A DNA stretch of 6,761 nt from CBDUXZ01 sp965371325 [NCBI: uncultured bacterium] (lineage in GTDB: Bacteria; JAUYMQ01), in the NCBI GenBank assembly GCA_965371325.1, contig CBDUXZ010000102.1, positions 1 to 6,761 of the forward strand, written 5' to 3'. This document shows, piece after piece, positions 1-5,970 of this stretch. Each line of letters starts with the position of its first letter. Positions within the stretch are counted from its first letter, which is position 1. The notes under the pieces are model-generated. The model saw only the letters and a program-made list of their open reading frames with translations. It did not search any database and was not told the DNA's origin. The position numbers and the translations under genes were made by a program.

Positions 1-1
1 G

Positions 2-190
2 TTTCTCGACATCGAGGAAGCCAGGGAGACCCTCCAGGTGGCCCTGGGCATTCTTGGGCGGCGCAAACTCATTCGGGAAGTGAAGGGCGCCATCAAAATT
101 GAACCCGCGGGAAAGAGGTTGCTCCGCTACTATGCGAACAGCATTGCTCATTACTTCTCGAGGCCGCAAGACTCGCCCGGCGGTCCCTGA
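2..190 (+). CDS. C-terminal end of a PlsB-like glycerophospholipid acyltransferase (5' truncated)
   Basis: The reading frame is open from the window edge and ends at TGA 188-190, leaving 62 residues. The visible part resembles the small helical C-terminal region of bacterial PlsB-like acyltransferases. It has an amphipathic helix (EEARETLQVALGIL), a short basic, winged-helix-like strand (RRKLIREVKGAIKIEP), and then LLRYYANSIAHYF. That last segment fits the Tyr-Tyr-x-Asn-x-Ile-x-His-x-Phe pattern I associate with glycerol-3-phosphate acyltransferases. By family knowledge such enzymes acylate glycerol-3-phosphate or its lyso form at the inner membrane in phospholipid synthesis. The catalytic HxxxxD block lies outside the window, so the activity is inferred from the tail alone. 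The next gene on the same strand starts at or before this stop, suggesting co-transcription. An unrelated protein with a similar tail is possible. Confidence 0.55.
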   Translation, partial: FLDIEEARETLQVALGILGRRKLIREVKGAIKIEPAGKRLLRYYANSIAHYFSRPQDSPGGP

Positions 191-191
191 G

Positions 192-1196
192 ATGATCGGC
201 ATCGTTCTCGGTGTTATCACGCTCCTGGCGGCCGGACCCGCCGCCGGAGAGGGAAACAATGCGTGCCCCACCCCCCTCACGGCGTTGAAGGTGAGCGATC
301 GCCGTCCTTCCTGCTCCACAGGAACACGCGCCGACGGCCGTCTGTTGCACGGGGCGGTGCTTCCCGACGAGGGATGCGGATTCCGCAGGATCTTCGCCCA
401 CAGGGACGAACGGTACGGCTCCGACGAGATCGTATCGGCCATTACCCGCATCAGCGCGCGGCTTGCCGGATCACGCTTTGGCGACTCGCTCCCCGCCGGC
501 GCGAATCCGCCCCTCGGGGTGTCGAACCTCTCTCCACCCGATCACCTCCGCATGGAAAAGGATCCGTTTCGCGGAAAGCGTTTCTCCATCTCCCATAGCT
601 CCGGCCGCGCGGCCGATTTCGCTTTCTTCATTCTCGACAGGAAAGGGAACCCCAAGGCGAGCTTCGAAACGGGGATTGGATACCGGCGCAACGGTCTGAA
701 CGCGAGCGGTTACAGACGCTACTTCCTGTCCGCCACGAACTATGACGGGCCCCGCCGGCAGTGGGGGTGCCAGGTGACGGCGAGTTTTTTCGGGATAAGC
801 CAGTGGAAATGCTTCATTCCCGAGGGAAGGTACCGTTTCGACGACGCGCGGAACTGGGCTCTCGTGCGTGCGTTGCTCCTCGATCGGGAGATCGGCGTAA
901 TCGACGCCGGGACAGAACGGGTACGCGCGAAAGACAAAGGAATCCGGCGAATGCTAATCTCGAATCCCCTCCGCGATCGGCTCCTCCTACAGGCCCGCCG
1001 GATCGGCGAGCCCTCTCATTTCATAGACGTGGCCGCCGCGGTCCTGAAACAACCCAGCAACGCCGCTTCTCCCGACGATCACCTGCACTTCGATCTGAAC
1101 TGCGCGCCCGGGGACATCACGGTCTGCGGCTGCCGGAATACGGGTGTACCCGAGCGCCCGCACGTGGGCAGACGCATCCCCCTCTTCCGTCCCTGA
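192..1196 (+). CDS. Secreted penicillin-insensitive murein endopeptidase (MepA-like, peptidase family M74)
   Basis: From ATG 192 this gives 334 residues. Residues 1-19 form a hydrophobic segment ending AAGPAAG, a probable Sec signal, followed by the mature protein. The zinc motif SHSSGRAAD (H135, D142) has the same seven-residue spacing as H113/D120 of E. coli MepA. DDHLHFDLNC (H297, H299) matches the second metal/catalytic motif near the C-terminus, and DDARNWALVRALL (217-229) is another family block. Eight cysteines in the mature chain fit a disulfide-bonded periplasmic enzyme. By family knowledge M74 enzymes cut D-Ala-meso-DAP cross-links in peptidoglycan. The His equivalent to MepA H206 appears to be Pro294. 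The start is uncertain. ATG 192 lies one base after the upstream stop but gives a signal without basic residues and lacks a clear ribosome binding site. ATG 132 adds a basic n-region (RGRKTR) and overlaps the previous gene, with GAAAGAGG at 111-118; TTG 99 is also in frame. Confidence 0.8.
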   Translation: MIGIVLGVITLLAAGPAAGEGNNACPTPLTALKVSDRRPSCSTGTRADGRLLHGAVLPDEGCGFRRIFAHRDERYGSDEIVSAITRISARLAGSRFGDSLPAGANPPLGVSNLSPPDHLRMEKDPFRGKRFSISHSSGRAADFAFFILDRKGNPKASFETGIGYRRNGLNASGYRRYFLSATNYDGPRRQWGCQVTASFFGISQWKCFIPEGRYRFDDARNWALVRALLLDREIGVIDAGTERVRAKDKGIRRMLISNPLRDRLLLQARRIGEPSHFIDVAAAVLKQPSNAASPDDHLHFDLNCAPGDITVCGCRNTGVPERPHVGRRIPLFRP

Positions 1197-1221
1197 CCAG
1201 AGATGCTCACGCCAAACAGGG

Positions 1222-2082
1222 TCACACCGACCCCGCGAGTACCCGCTGGATCTGACGCGCAACAGTTCTCGAGAAGAGCAGCGAAACGTGCCCGAGGAAT
1301 TCCACCCGGATGTTCTCGACCGGCGGGTCAGGCAGGATCGGACTTTCGGTGGGAAATATCACGTTGTCGTAATTCGACCAGATTGAAACCAGGCGGGATT
1401 CGGTCGGCACGTCGCCGGCCCCTTCGAGCAAGGCGCCGAGATCCTTCAGAACCGAGGAGCCGGGGTGGAGCTGGCGTACGAGGGGCGCCTTTGAAAACGA
1501 CGCCATGCGCGTCCCCTGAAAAGGCGCGCCCAGCGCGACGCATGTGCCGAGAAACCGCCTTCCACCACCCCGAAGCAGGGTATGGAAAATCACGAGACCG
1601 CCGAGGGAGTGACCCACGGCATCGACTCGGTCGGCCCCCGTCGCCGCCATGATCTGTTCGATCCGCTCGGCCACCTGGTCCGACAGCGCCGAGACATGGC
1701 CCCGCCGGAAATCGAGATCGAGAAGGTGAACGCTTCGCCACCCGGCCCGCTCCAGCCTCCGCTTGAGCAGCATGAGTGCCCCGCCGTTGACATACATTCC
1801 GTGCACAAGAAGCACCGGGCGCCGGGGACCGGGCCTCCCGGGGCGGCCACGGACAACGAGCCTCAGGGGATAGGCGAGAAGAACGAGCACGCTCGAGAGG
1901 ATTTCCCCGGCAAGGCCCGCGAGGGCGCGGAAGGCCAGGAGCCAGCCGGGGCCCGCGTTCTCAAGATGCGGAAATCCCTTTTGCGCAGACTCGTACCAGT
2001 AGATGACGTAGGTGCCCGTCACGTACACCGCGCGAAGAACAAACACCGCGGCAATCGGCGCCGCAATCCAGACCCAGCTCAT
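1222..2082 (-). CDS. Membrane-anchored alpha/beta hydrolase, lipase/esterase-like
   Basis: The product has 286 residues. Two hydrophobic stretches near the N-terminus (about 3-29 and 47-78, the second ending in YPLRLVVRGR) suggest membrane anchoring, with the hydrolase domain starting near residue 88. VLLVHGMYVNG (90-100) is the beta-strand plus HG oxyanion-hole segment, and GHSLGG (157-162) is the nucleophile elbow with Ser159. Asp239 in SNYDNVIFP and His265 in FLGHVSLL are the probable acid and base, giving a complete triad in the right order. This pattern fits the class 2 (EstA-like) or PGAP1-like triacylglycerol lipase/esterase group; the substrate cannot be read from sequence. The start is ATG 2080-2082, preceded by AGGA seven bases upstream (2090-2093). 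It lies 84 bp downstream of the CoA-transferase gene on the same strand and may share its transcript. It converges on the endopeptidase gene with a 25-bp gap and no visible terminator. Confidence 0.8.
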   Translation of the reverse strand: MSWVWIAAPIAAVFVLRAVYVTGTYVIYWYESAQKGFPHLENAGPGWLLAFRALAGLAGEILSSVLVLLAYPLRLVVRGRPGRPGPRRPVLLVHGMYVNGGALMLLKRRLERAGWRSVHLLDLDFRRGHVSALSDQVAERIEQIMAATGADRVDAVGHSLGGLVIFHTLLRGGGRRFLGTCVALGAPFQGTRMASFSKAPLVRQLHPGSSVLKDLGALLEGAGDVPTESRLVSIWSNYDNVIFPTESPILPDPPVENIRVEFLGHVSLLFSRTVARQIQRVLAGSV

Positions 2083-2131
2083 GGGCTCATCCTAAGCCTT
2101 CGGTGAACCGCCGACAACCGTGCACGAGGAG

Positions 2132-2157
2132 CCGCAACGGGTCCGGACCCTTTGCGG
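2132..2157 (-). repeat. Intergenic inverted repeat (imperfect hairpin) downstream of the CoA-transferase gene
   Basis: CCGCAA-C-GGGTCC is followed directly by GGACCC-T-TTGCGG, a 26-nt dyad with a single C/T mismatch. It begins 9 bases after the stop codon of the CoA-transferase gene as read on the - strand, and folds equally well on either strand. No run of T follows it on either strand, so it is not a classical intrinsic terminator. It could attenuate transcription, stabilise the upstream mRNA 3' end or bind a regulator before the hydrolase gene. The dyad is seen directly; the role is inference. Confidence 0.45.
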
Positions 2158-2166
2158 TCGCGGGGC

Positions 2167-3522
2167 TTACCGCGCGGAGCGCAATCGCCGGATGAGCGCC
2201 TCGGCATCCTTTTCAAGCGCCGGTCGGAAATCGGGGTGGGCAAGACGCGCAATGGCCATCACCCGCTCGGCGTCGGAAAGAATGCTCAGATCAACGGCGC
2301 CATGCTCCGTAACGAACCACTGCAGATGGTAACGGGGTGTCGTCACAATCGTGCCCTCCGGGTGGCGATCAACGATTCGTGAGCGCGGGCGCCCATCTAC
2401 CTCCACGGCGGAGGTCATTACGACGAAGCTCTTTCCGTCGGGGCATTCATGGGCACCCATGACGAAATCCTCGTGACCTCCCGTGCCGCTGTACTGTGTT
2501 CCCCCGAGCGCTTCGGCAACGACTTGCCCATAGAGATCAATCGCAAGCCCCGTGTTGACGGCGGTCATTTTCCGGTTTGCCCGGATGATCCCCGGATCGT
2601 TTGATTGCTCGACAGGTAGCATGCAAAGATCTTTGTGGCCGTCCATCCACCGATACAGGTTCTGGCTTCCAAGCGCGAAGGTCGCAATCGAGAGCCCGTC
2701 GTAGAGCCCCTTCCGGTTGCTCACCTTTCCCGCCTCGTGCAGGAGCATGACGCCATCCGGAATCATTTCCGTATGGATGCCGAAGTCCCCCTTCTCACCG
2801 ATCGAAAGTTCACGGGCAATCTCATTGGGCACGCCCCCAATGCCGAACTGAAGGCTCGCCCCCGCGTCGATGTGCGCGACCACCAGATCGGCGATGGCCT
2901 TCTCCTCCTGTGTGGGGGGGATATCGGGTATCTCCGGGAGCGGGAGATCCGTTTCGATCACCGCGTCAACCTCGGAGACATGCACCCGGTTGCCGCCAAA
3001 CTGGGGAAGCCCGTTCACCACGGGCATGTTGCTGTTCGCCTCCACGATGAGAACGCGCCCGGGATCCCGGCCTGCCGCGACAAAATCGGTGTAGGTCGCC
3101 GCCGCATGCACGCCGAAGGTGAAGTACCCCTCGCCATCCATCGGAGAGACGGACTCGGCCGCCACCCGGGGCAGGAGACGGCGCAGGGCGCGCGCGTGCC
3201 CCCGAAAGTTCGAGGTGAGATAGTCGACGGGGCGCCCCTGGGCGCGCAGCAACCGCTCTACCGGGCCAAAGAAGCCCGAGAGGAGGCGCACGCCGGGGCG
3301 CATGAAAATGTGATGGGGTTCGAGGATGAGTCCGCCCAGCACCTGCAGATCGCGCCAGTCATCACGATCGCCAAGCGCACGGAGGAGGGCGGCGGGCTGC
3401 CCGGCCGCGATAGGGACGGCGATCTGATCGACCGGGCGGAGAAGCCCGGCGGCCTTCTGCGCCGACATCAAACGCCGGCTGTACAGGGTCCGGGGATCCC
3501 GATCGGTTGTGGAGGAAGCCAT
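2167..3522 (-). CDS. Acetyl-CoA hydrolase / CoA-transferase family protein (4-hydroxybutyrate CoA-transferase-like)
   Basis: The product has 451 residues from ATG 3520-3522, close to the roughly 430-450 usual for this family. The N-terminal CoA-transferase half includes LYSRRLMSAQKAAGLLRPVD (13-32). The C-terminal half carries FGIGGVPNEIARELS (226-240) and then GIHTEM (248-253), where Glu252 aligns with the catalytic glutamate that forms the glutamyl-CoA thioester (E238 of the clostridial 4-hydroxybutyrate CoA-transferase). QYSGTGGHEDFVMGA (343-357) is the glycine-rich block before the C-terminus, and LAHPDFRPAL (427-436) is the usual family ending. The enzyme is cytoplasmic and transfers CoA between carboxylates or hydrolyses an acyl-CoA; the true acyl donor cannot be read here. 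A longer reading from GTG 3618 is possible, but it would begin at the predicted transcript start, and GAGG lies four bases before ATG 3522. It is divergent from the small secreted protein gene. Confidence 0.88.
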   Translation of the reverse strand: MASSTTDRDPRTLYSRRLMSAQKAAGLLRPVDQIAVPIAAGQPAALLRALGDRDDWRDLQVLGGLILEPHHIFMRPGVRLLSGFFGPVERLLRAQGRPVDYLTSNFRGHARALRRLLPRVAAESVSPMDGEGYFTFGVHAAATYTDFVAAGRDPGRVLIVEANSNMPVVNGLPQFGGNRVHVSEVDAVIETDLPLPEIPDIPPTQEEKAIADLVVAHIDAGASLQFGIGGVPNEIARELSIGEKGDFGIHTEMIPDGVMLLHEAGKVSNRKGLYDGLSIATFALGSQNLYRWMDGHKDLCMLPVEQSNDPGIIRANRKMTAVNTGLAIDLYGQVVAEALGGTQYSGTGGHEDFVMGAHECPDGKSFVVMTSAVEVDGRPRSRIVDRHPEGTIVTTPRYHLQWFVTEHGAVDLSILSDAERVMAIARLAHPDFRPALEKDAEALIRRLRSAR

Positions 3523-3620
3523 GATGCCTCGCTGGAAACCGTCCTGGGTTGTTCCGGGAACGGCGGTGATCTCTAGCACGCACCGTCTCGCCCCTGCAAC
3601 GTAGCTCGCAACTCGCACAC

Positions 3621-3650
3621 TGAATAAAGGAGACCCCCCCCTGTTTTCAA
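3621..3650 (-). promoter_or_regulatory. Putative sigma70-like promoter for the CoA-transferase gene
   Basis: Read on the - strand, TTGAAA (3650-3645) is followed after 18 bases by TATTCA (3626-3621). The -35 box is good and the -10 box moderate. The spacer holds a run of eight G. The predicted start near 3613 would leave a leader of about 90 bases before ATG 3522. It is placed back to back with a stronger + strand promoter. The hexamers are seen directly; activity is inferred. Confidence 0.4.
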
Positions 3651-3653
3651 CGA

Positions 3654-3682
3654 TTGACAGTGGGAACTCCCCCGGCTAGGAT
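3654..3682 (+). promoter_or_regulatory. Strong sigma70-like promoter for the small secreted protein
   Basis: A perfect TTGACA (3654-3659) is followed by a 17-bp spacer and TAGGAT (3677-3682), which matches four of six consensus -10 bases including the key first A and last T. Transcription would start near 3689, giving a leader of about 110 bases before ATG 3799. The -35 box lies 3 bp from the -35 box of the opposing promoter, so RNA polymerase could probably not occupy both at once. Confidence 0.65.
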
Positions 3683-3786
3683 GGCGCCCCGTAGTGCCTC
3701 AGCCCCATCGGGCGAGCGGGCGACGCCGCGGAACGCCGATGGCAGGCAAGAAGTTCGAGATGATCGCGGCCTCGGGAAAGGGCCGA

Positions 3787-3797
3787 AGGGAGGGGGG
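3787..3797 (+). promoter_or_regulatory. Ribosome binding site that decides the start at 3799
   Basis: The purine run AGGGAGGGGGG contains GGAGG at 3789-3793, five bases before ATG 3799. This is the best Shine-Dalgarno sequence in the window. The in-frame upstream starts (ATG 3694 and ATG 3739) have nothing comparable, so it favours the 124-residue product. Confidence 0.65.
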
Positions 3798-3798
3798 A

Positions 3799-4173
3799 AT
3801 GGCAGGCAGGAACAACCACAAGCTTCTTCACTGGGCGGGCGCGCTGGCGCTCTCCCTCGCGATCCTCGTCTCCGCCGCCGGCACCGCGCCGGCCCAGAAC
3901 ATCCCGGAGCCGGATCCCAATCTCAAGCAGACCTTCACGGGTGAGGTCGTCTATAAAGACACGGCCGGCACCGCTTATGGCGTCGTCGCCGTCTACAACC
4001 AGGACGAGAAGTATGCCAAGGAGTTCAAGTTCAAGAAGGCGGAGTACGAGGTGCTCGAGATCGACGAGGGGGACGAGGTCGAGGTGACCTGGGTTGGTCC
4101 CCGCAATGATCGCACCACGCGCAACGAACTCAAGATCAAGAAGAAGCGCAGCGGCGCCAAGAAGGACGATTGA
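3799..4173 (+). CDS. Small secreted/periplasmic protein of unknown function
   Basis: From ATG 3799 the product has 124 residues. Residues 1-32 are a textbook signal peptide: the basic n-region MAGRNNHK, the hydrophobic core WAGALALSLAILVSAAG, and APA as a likely signal peptidase I site before QNIPEP. The mature part is about 92 residues, rich in charge and alternating beta-strand patterns: TFTGEVVYKD (45-54), AYGVVAVYN (59-67), KEFKFKKAEYEVLEIDEGDEV (74-94), VEVTWVG, and a lysine-rich tail. The arrangement of short strands with a 'DEGDEVEVTW' segment looks like a small OB-like or SH3-like barrel, but I recognise no named family. It has its own promoter, a strong ribosome binding site and a terminator, so it is probably monocistronic and may be well expressed. 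A longer form from ATG 3739 would carry a 20-residue basic extension before the signal. Confidence 0.75.
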   Translation: MAGRNNHKLLHWAGALALSLAILVSAAGTAPAQNIPEPDPNLKQTFTGEVVYKDTAGTAYGVVAVYNQDEKYAKEFKFKKAEYEVLEIDEGDEVEVTWVGPRNDRTTRNELKIKKKRSGAKKDD

Positions 4174-4185
4174 TCCAATGGGTGC

Positions 4186-4221
4186 AAAAAAATGCCGCGG
4201 CGATGCCGCGGCGTTTTTTTT
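4186..4221. terminator. Bidirectional rho-independent terminator
   Basis: Seven A, a T and GCCGCGGC (4194-4201) are followed by the loop GAT, then GCCGCGGC (4205-4212), G and eight T (4214-4221). The stem has eight G:C pairs, one U-G wobble on the + strand transcript and up to seven A:U pairs. A T-run follows the stem on both strands. It sits 13 bases after the + strand stop and 25 bases after the - strand stop of the TonB-like gene, so it ends both convergent transcripts. Confidence 0.92.
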
Positions 4222-4245
4222 GGGATTTCCCTACCCTTTCCCCGC

Positions 4246-5145
4246 TCAAAACCGCATAAATCTTCTCTTTTTCGCGTAAGGGTCCGGCCACTCGTAGAAG
4301 TAAATATTCTTGGGCTCTAACACAAGGTCGATGCCGCTGTCGAAAAATCGCTGGTAGAACTCACGCGTCGGCTTGGGCAGGGGGTTGGACGCCACGATCG
4401 CCTTCACCACGGTATCGTCGTACCCCGGGTTGCCGGACTTCCGGATGAACTTGAACTTCTTGATATTCCCCGCCTGATCAAAACGTATGTTAACGGTCGC
4501 AATGAGATCATCCCGTCCCCGGTATTCGGGCGGGATCTCCCAGTGATCCACGACGTACCAGAACATCCGGTCATAGACCTCGAGATCTTTTCGCTTGGGG
4601 TTGTACATGGAACGTGAGAGGTAAACGATCGGCCGCCGCGGCGCTATGCCGCTTCCAACGCCGTCGCCCAGTAACCCGCCACGACCGCGGCCGCTCCCGG
4701 TTCCGATCCCCGATGCGAGCCCCGCAAGCCGCGACAGGTCGACGTACTCGTTCTCTGGCAGCTTCGCGCTAACGGAATCGCTGGGAGGGGGAACCGGCGC
4801 CTTCTTTTCCGCCAGCGGATTGATATTCACCGGGGGCTTCGGCCGCTCTTTCACAACGACAGGCCTGGGGCGGGGCTTGGGTTTCACAACGGGCTTCGGA
4901 GCCGCCTTTGGTTCAGGCTTCGGCGCGGGGCCCGAGCTGCCACCCGGGAGTTCCATCTTTTTGGGCGGCGCGATCGGCTCGATCCAGGTCACCTTGAGCG
5001 GCACATCGGCTGGTATGGCCAGTTGTATTACGAAGATCGCCAGGGCCACCCCCAATCCGATGTGCAGCAACGCGCTCACCATGAGGGCATGGGTTAGACG
5101 CGGCTCGGATTCGTGTTCAACGGGGGTTGAAAAAATATCTCTCAT
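4246..5145 (-). CDS. TonB/TolA-type envelope protein (energy transducer family)
   Basis: The product has 299 residues with classic TonB/TolA architecture. A short cytoplasmic N-terminus is followed by one membrane anchor (about 20-44, HALMVSALLHIGLGVALAIF). A periplasm-spanning segment rich in Pro and Lys follows (about 56-122, with repeated KP, PKP and PRP). Next is a Gly-rich, flexible stretch (142-168, GIGTGSGRGRGG and similar). The C-terminal TonB_C/TolA-like domain is at about 190-278: W202 xxPPE, LIATVNIRFDQAGNIKKFKF, then KSGNPGYDD, AI and NPLPKP. By family knowledge it couples the inner-membrane proton motive force to outer-membrane receptors (TonB) or supports envelope integrity (TolA). 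No ExbB/ExbD or TolQ/TolR gene is in the window, so the partner is unknown. A 20-residue aromatic and basic tail ends the protein. It lies 27 bp after the Smr-domain gene, without a strong ribosome binding site, so coupled translation is likely. Confidence 0.82.
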   Translation of the reverse strand: MRDIFSTPVEHESEPRLTHALMVSALLHIGLGVALAIFVIQLAIPADVPLKVTWIEPIAPPKKMELPGGSSGPAPKPEPKAAPKPVVKPKPRPRPVVVKERPKPPVNINPLAEKKAPVPPPSDSVSAKLPENEYVDLSRLAGLASGIGTGSGRGRGGLLGDGVGSGIAPRRPIVYLSRSMYNPKRKDLEVYDRMFWYVVDHWEIPPEYRGRDDLIATVNIRFDQAGNIKKFKFIRKSGNPGYDDTVVKAIVASNPLPKPTREFYQRFFDSGIDLVLEPKNIYFYEWPDPYAKKRRFMRF

Positions 5146-5172
5146 AGCGAAGTTCGTTGCCCAAAGATCGTA

Positions 5173-5880
5173 CTAGCGTTTTCCCCGGAGCAACACGTAT
5201 AGAGCGCCTGTTCCCCCATCAACGGATTGGGCGCTCGTAAAGGCCAGCACTGCGCGCCCTATCTTTCCACGCGACAGCCAGGCGCGCAGGACATTTTTGA
5301 GGACCGGGTTTTGATCGGGGGAGTGATGCCCCCTTCCGTGAACGATGAGCACGCATCGATGTCCCGCGACGCGCGAGGCCGTGACGAAGCGTTCCACCGC
5401 AGCGCGCGCCTCCTGTCTGGACATGTAGTGCAGATCCAGATGCGCCTGCACCGAGAACTCCCCGCGGCGGAGCTTGCGCAAAACGTTGCTATCGAAGCCG
5501 GCCACGTGGCCTTCGATGTACTCCTCGGTGTCGGAGATGTCGAAGGGGAGATCGCCCGAAACAAACTTCGTGAGGGCGGCGTAAGCTTCCTCGTCGGTAT
5601 CGGCCGGTCCCCCGGCGGGATACTTTCGCGCAGAAACAACGCCCGAAGGGCGGCGGGTCCTCCGAGTACTCAGGGGATCAACCCCGGCCATCGCCTGCTC
5701 GAAGAGCACCGCTTCGTCAGGAGGAGAGGGCTCTTCGGGCTCGGGCTTTTCCACGGGTGTATCGGGGTTCTTTGAAGGCCCGGCCTCCTTGTGCAGCTGC
5801 TTTTTTTTCAATCGTTTGCCGAGGTCGCGAAAGGGGGCGTTGAAACCGCTCCTGCGACCCCCCTTCTCGCTCCGCCCCAT
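5173..5880 (-). CDS. Smr-domain protein (MutS2 C-terminal-like putative nuclease)
   Basis: From ATG 5878-5880 this gives 235 residues. The N-terminal part (1-95) is charged and low in complexity (KRLKKK, then PEPEEPSPPDE) and probably disordered. The C-terminal Smr domain covers about 145-235. It has LDLH (148-151), a helix SRQEARAAVERFV, CVLIVHGRGHHS (176-187) with the conserved HGxG, NPVLKNVLRAWL (191-202), and GGTGALYVLL (222-231). The order and spacing match stand-alone Smr proteins such as the SmrA/SmrB and YdaL group. Family members are reported to bind or nick DNA or cleave RNA, SmrB on collided ribosomes; which applies here cannot be read. The first motif is LDLHY rather than the common LDLHG. 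The frame extends upstream to a TTG at 6000, but that region looks like a promoter, so ATG 5880 is preferred although its ribosome binding site is weak. Confidence 0.8.
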   Translation of the reverse strand: MGRSEKGGRRSGFNAPFRDLGKRLKKKQLHKEAGPSKNPDTPVEKPEPEEPSPPDEAVLFEQAMAGVDPLSTRRTRRPSGVVSARKYPAGGPADTDEEAYAALTKFVSGDLPFDISDTEEYIEGHVAGFDSNVLRKLRRGEFSVQAHLDLHYMSRQEARAAVERFVTASRVAGHRCVLIVHGRGHHSPDQNPVLKNVLRAWLSRGKIGRAVLAFTSAQSVDGGTGALYVLLRGKR

Positions 5881-5970
5881 GATTCGCCCGATCCAGGTTC
5901 CCCCGTCAGATCTTCGAATTCCGCTCCCCCGCCGATCGACAAGCGTCGGGGAATAACCGGTCTTGCAATG

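Noticed and set aside
603-615. Palindrome GGCCGCGCGGCC
   Set aside because: It lies within the endopeptidase coding sequence and encodes Gly-Arg-Ala-Ala of the zinc motif region; chance in GC-rich DNA.
1197-1221. Possible terminator between the convergent endopeptidase and hydrolase genes
   Set aside because: The 25-bp gap shows no stem or T-run.
761-1652. Overlapping + strand frames inside and downstream of the endopeptidase gene
   Set aside because: Out-of-frame, Arg/Pro-rich translations typical of GC-rich shadows, with no ribosome binding sites or domains.
1582-2106. A 174-codon + strand frame opposite the alpha/beta hydrolase
   Set aside because: Antisense shadow; the - strand product has a complete catalytic triad and oxyanion motif.
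2089-2117. Possible - strand promoter TTGTCG-17-TAGGAT just before the hydrolase gene
   Set aside because: The -35 box matches only four of six bases, and transcription would begin at the ATG, giving a leaderless mRNA. The AGGA within it is better explained as the ribosome binding site.
2635-3576. A 313-codon open frame on the + strand opposite the CoA-transferase gene
   Set aside because: It is the antisense shadow of a well-supported family gene. High GC at third positions removes stop codons, and the translation shows no recognisable domain.
3689-3798. The leader of about 110 bases of the small secreted protein gene as a riboswitch
   Set aside because: Only short GC-rich stems (for example ATCGG/CCGAT) can be drawn, with no conserved riboswitch core recognisable.
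4646-5176. A 176-codon + strand frame rich in Gly, Phe and Thr opposite the TonB-like gene
   Set aside because: Its composition is the mirror of the Pro/Lys- and Gly-rich linker on the - strand; no independent evidence of coding.
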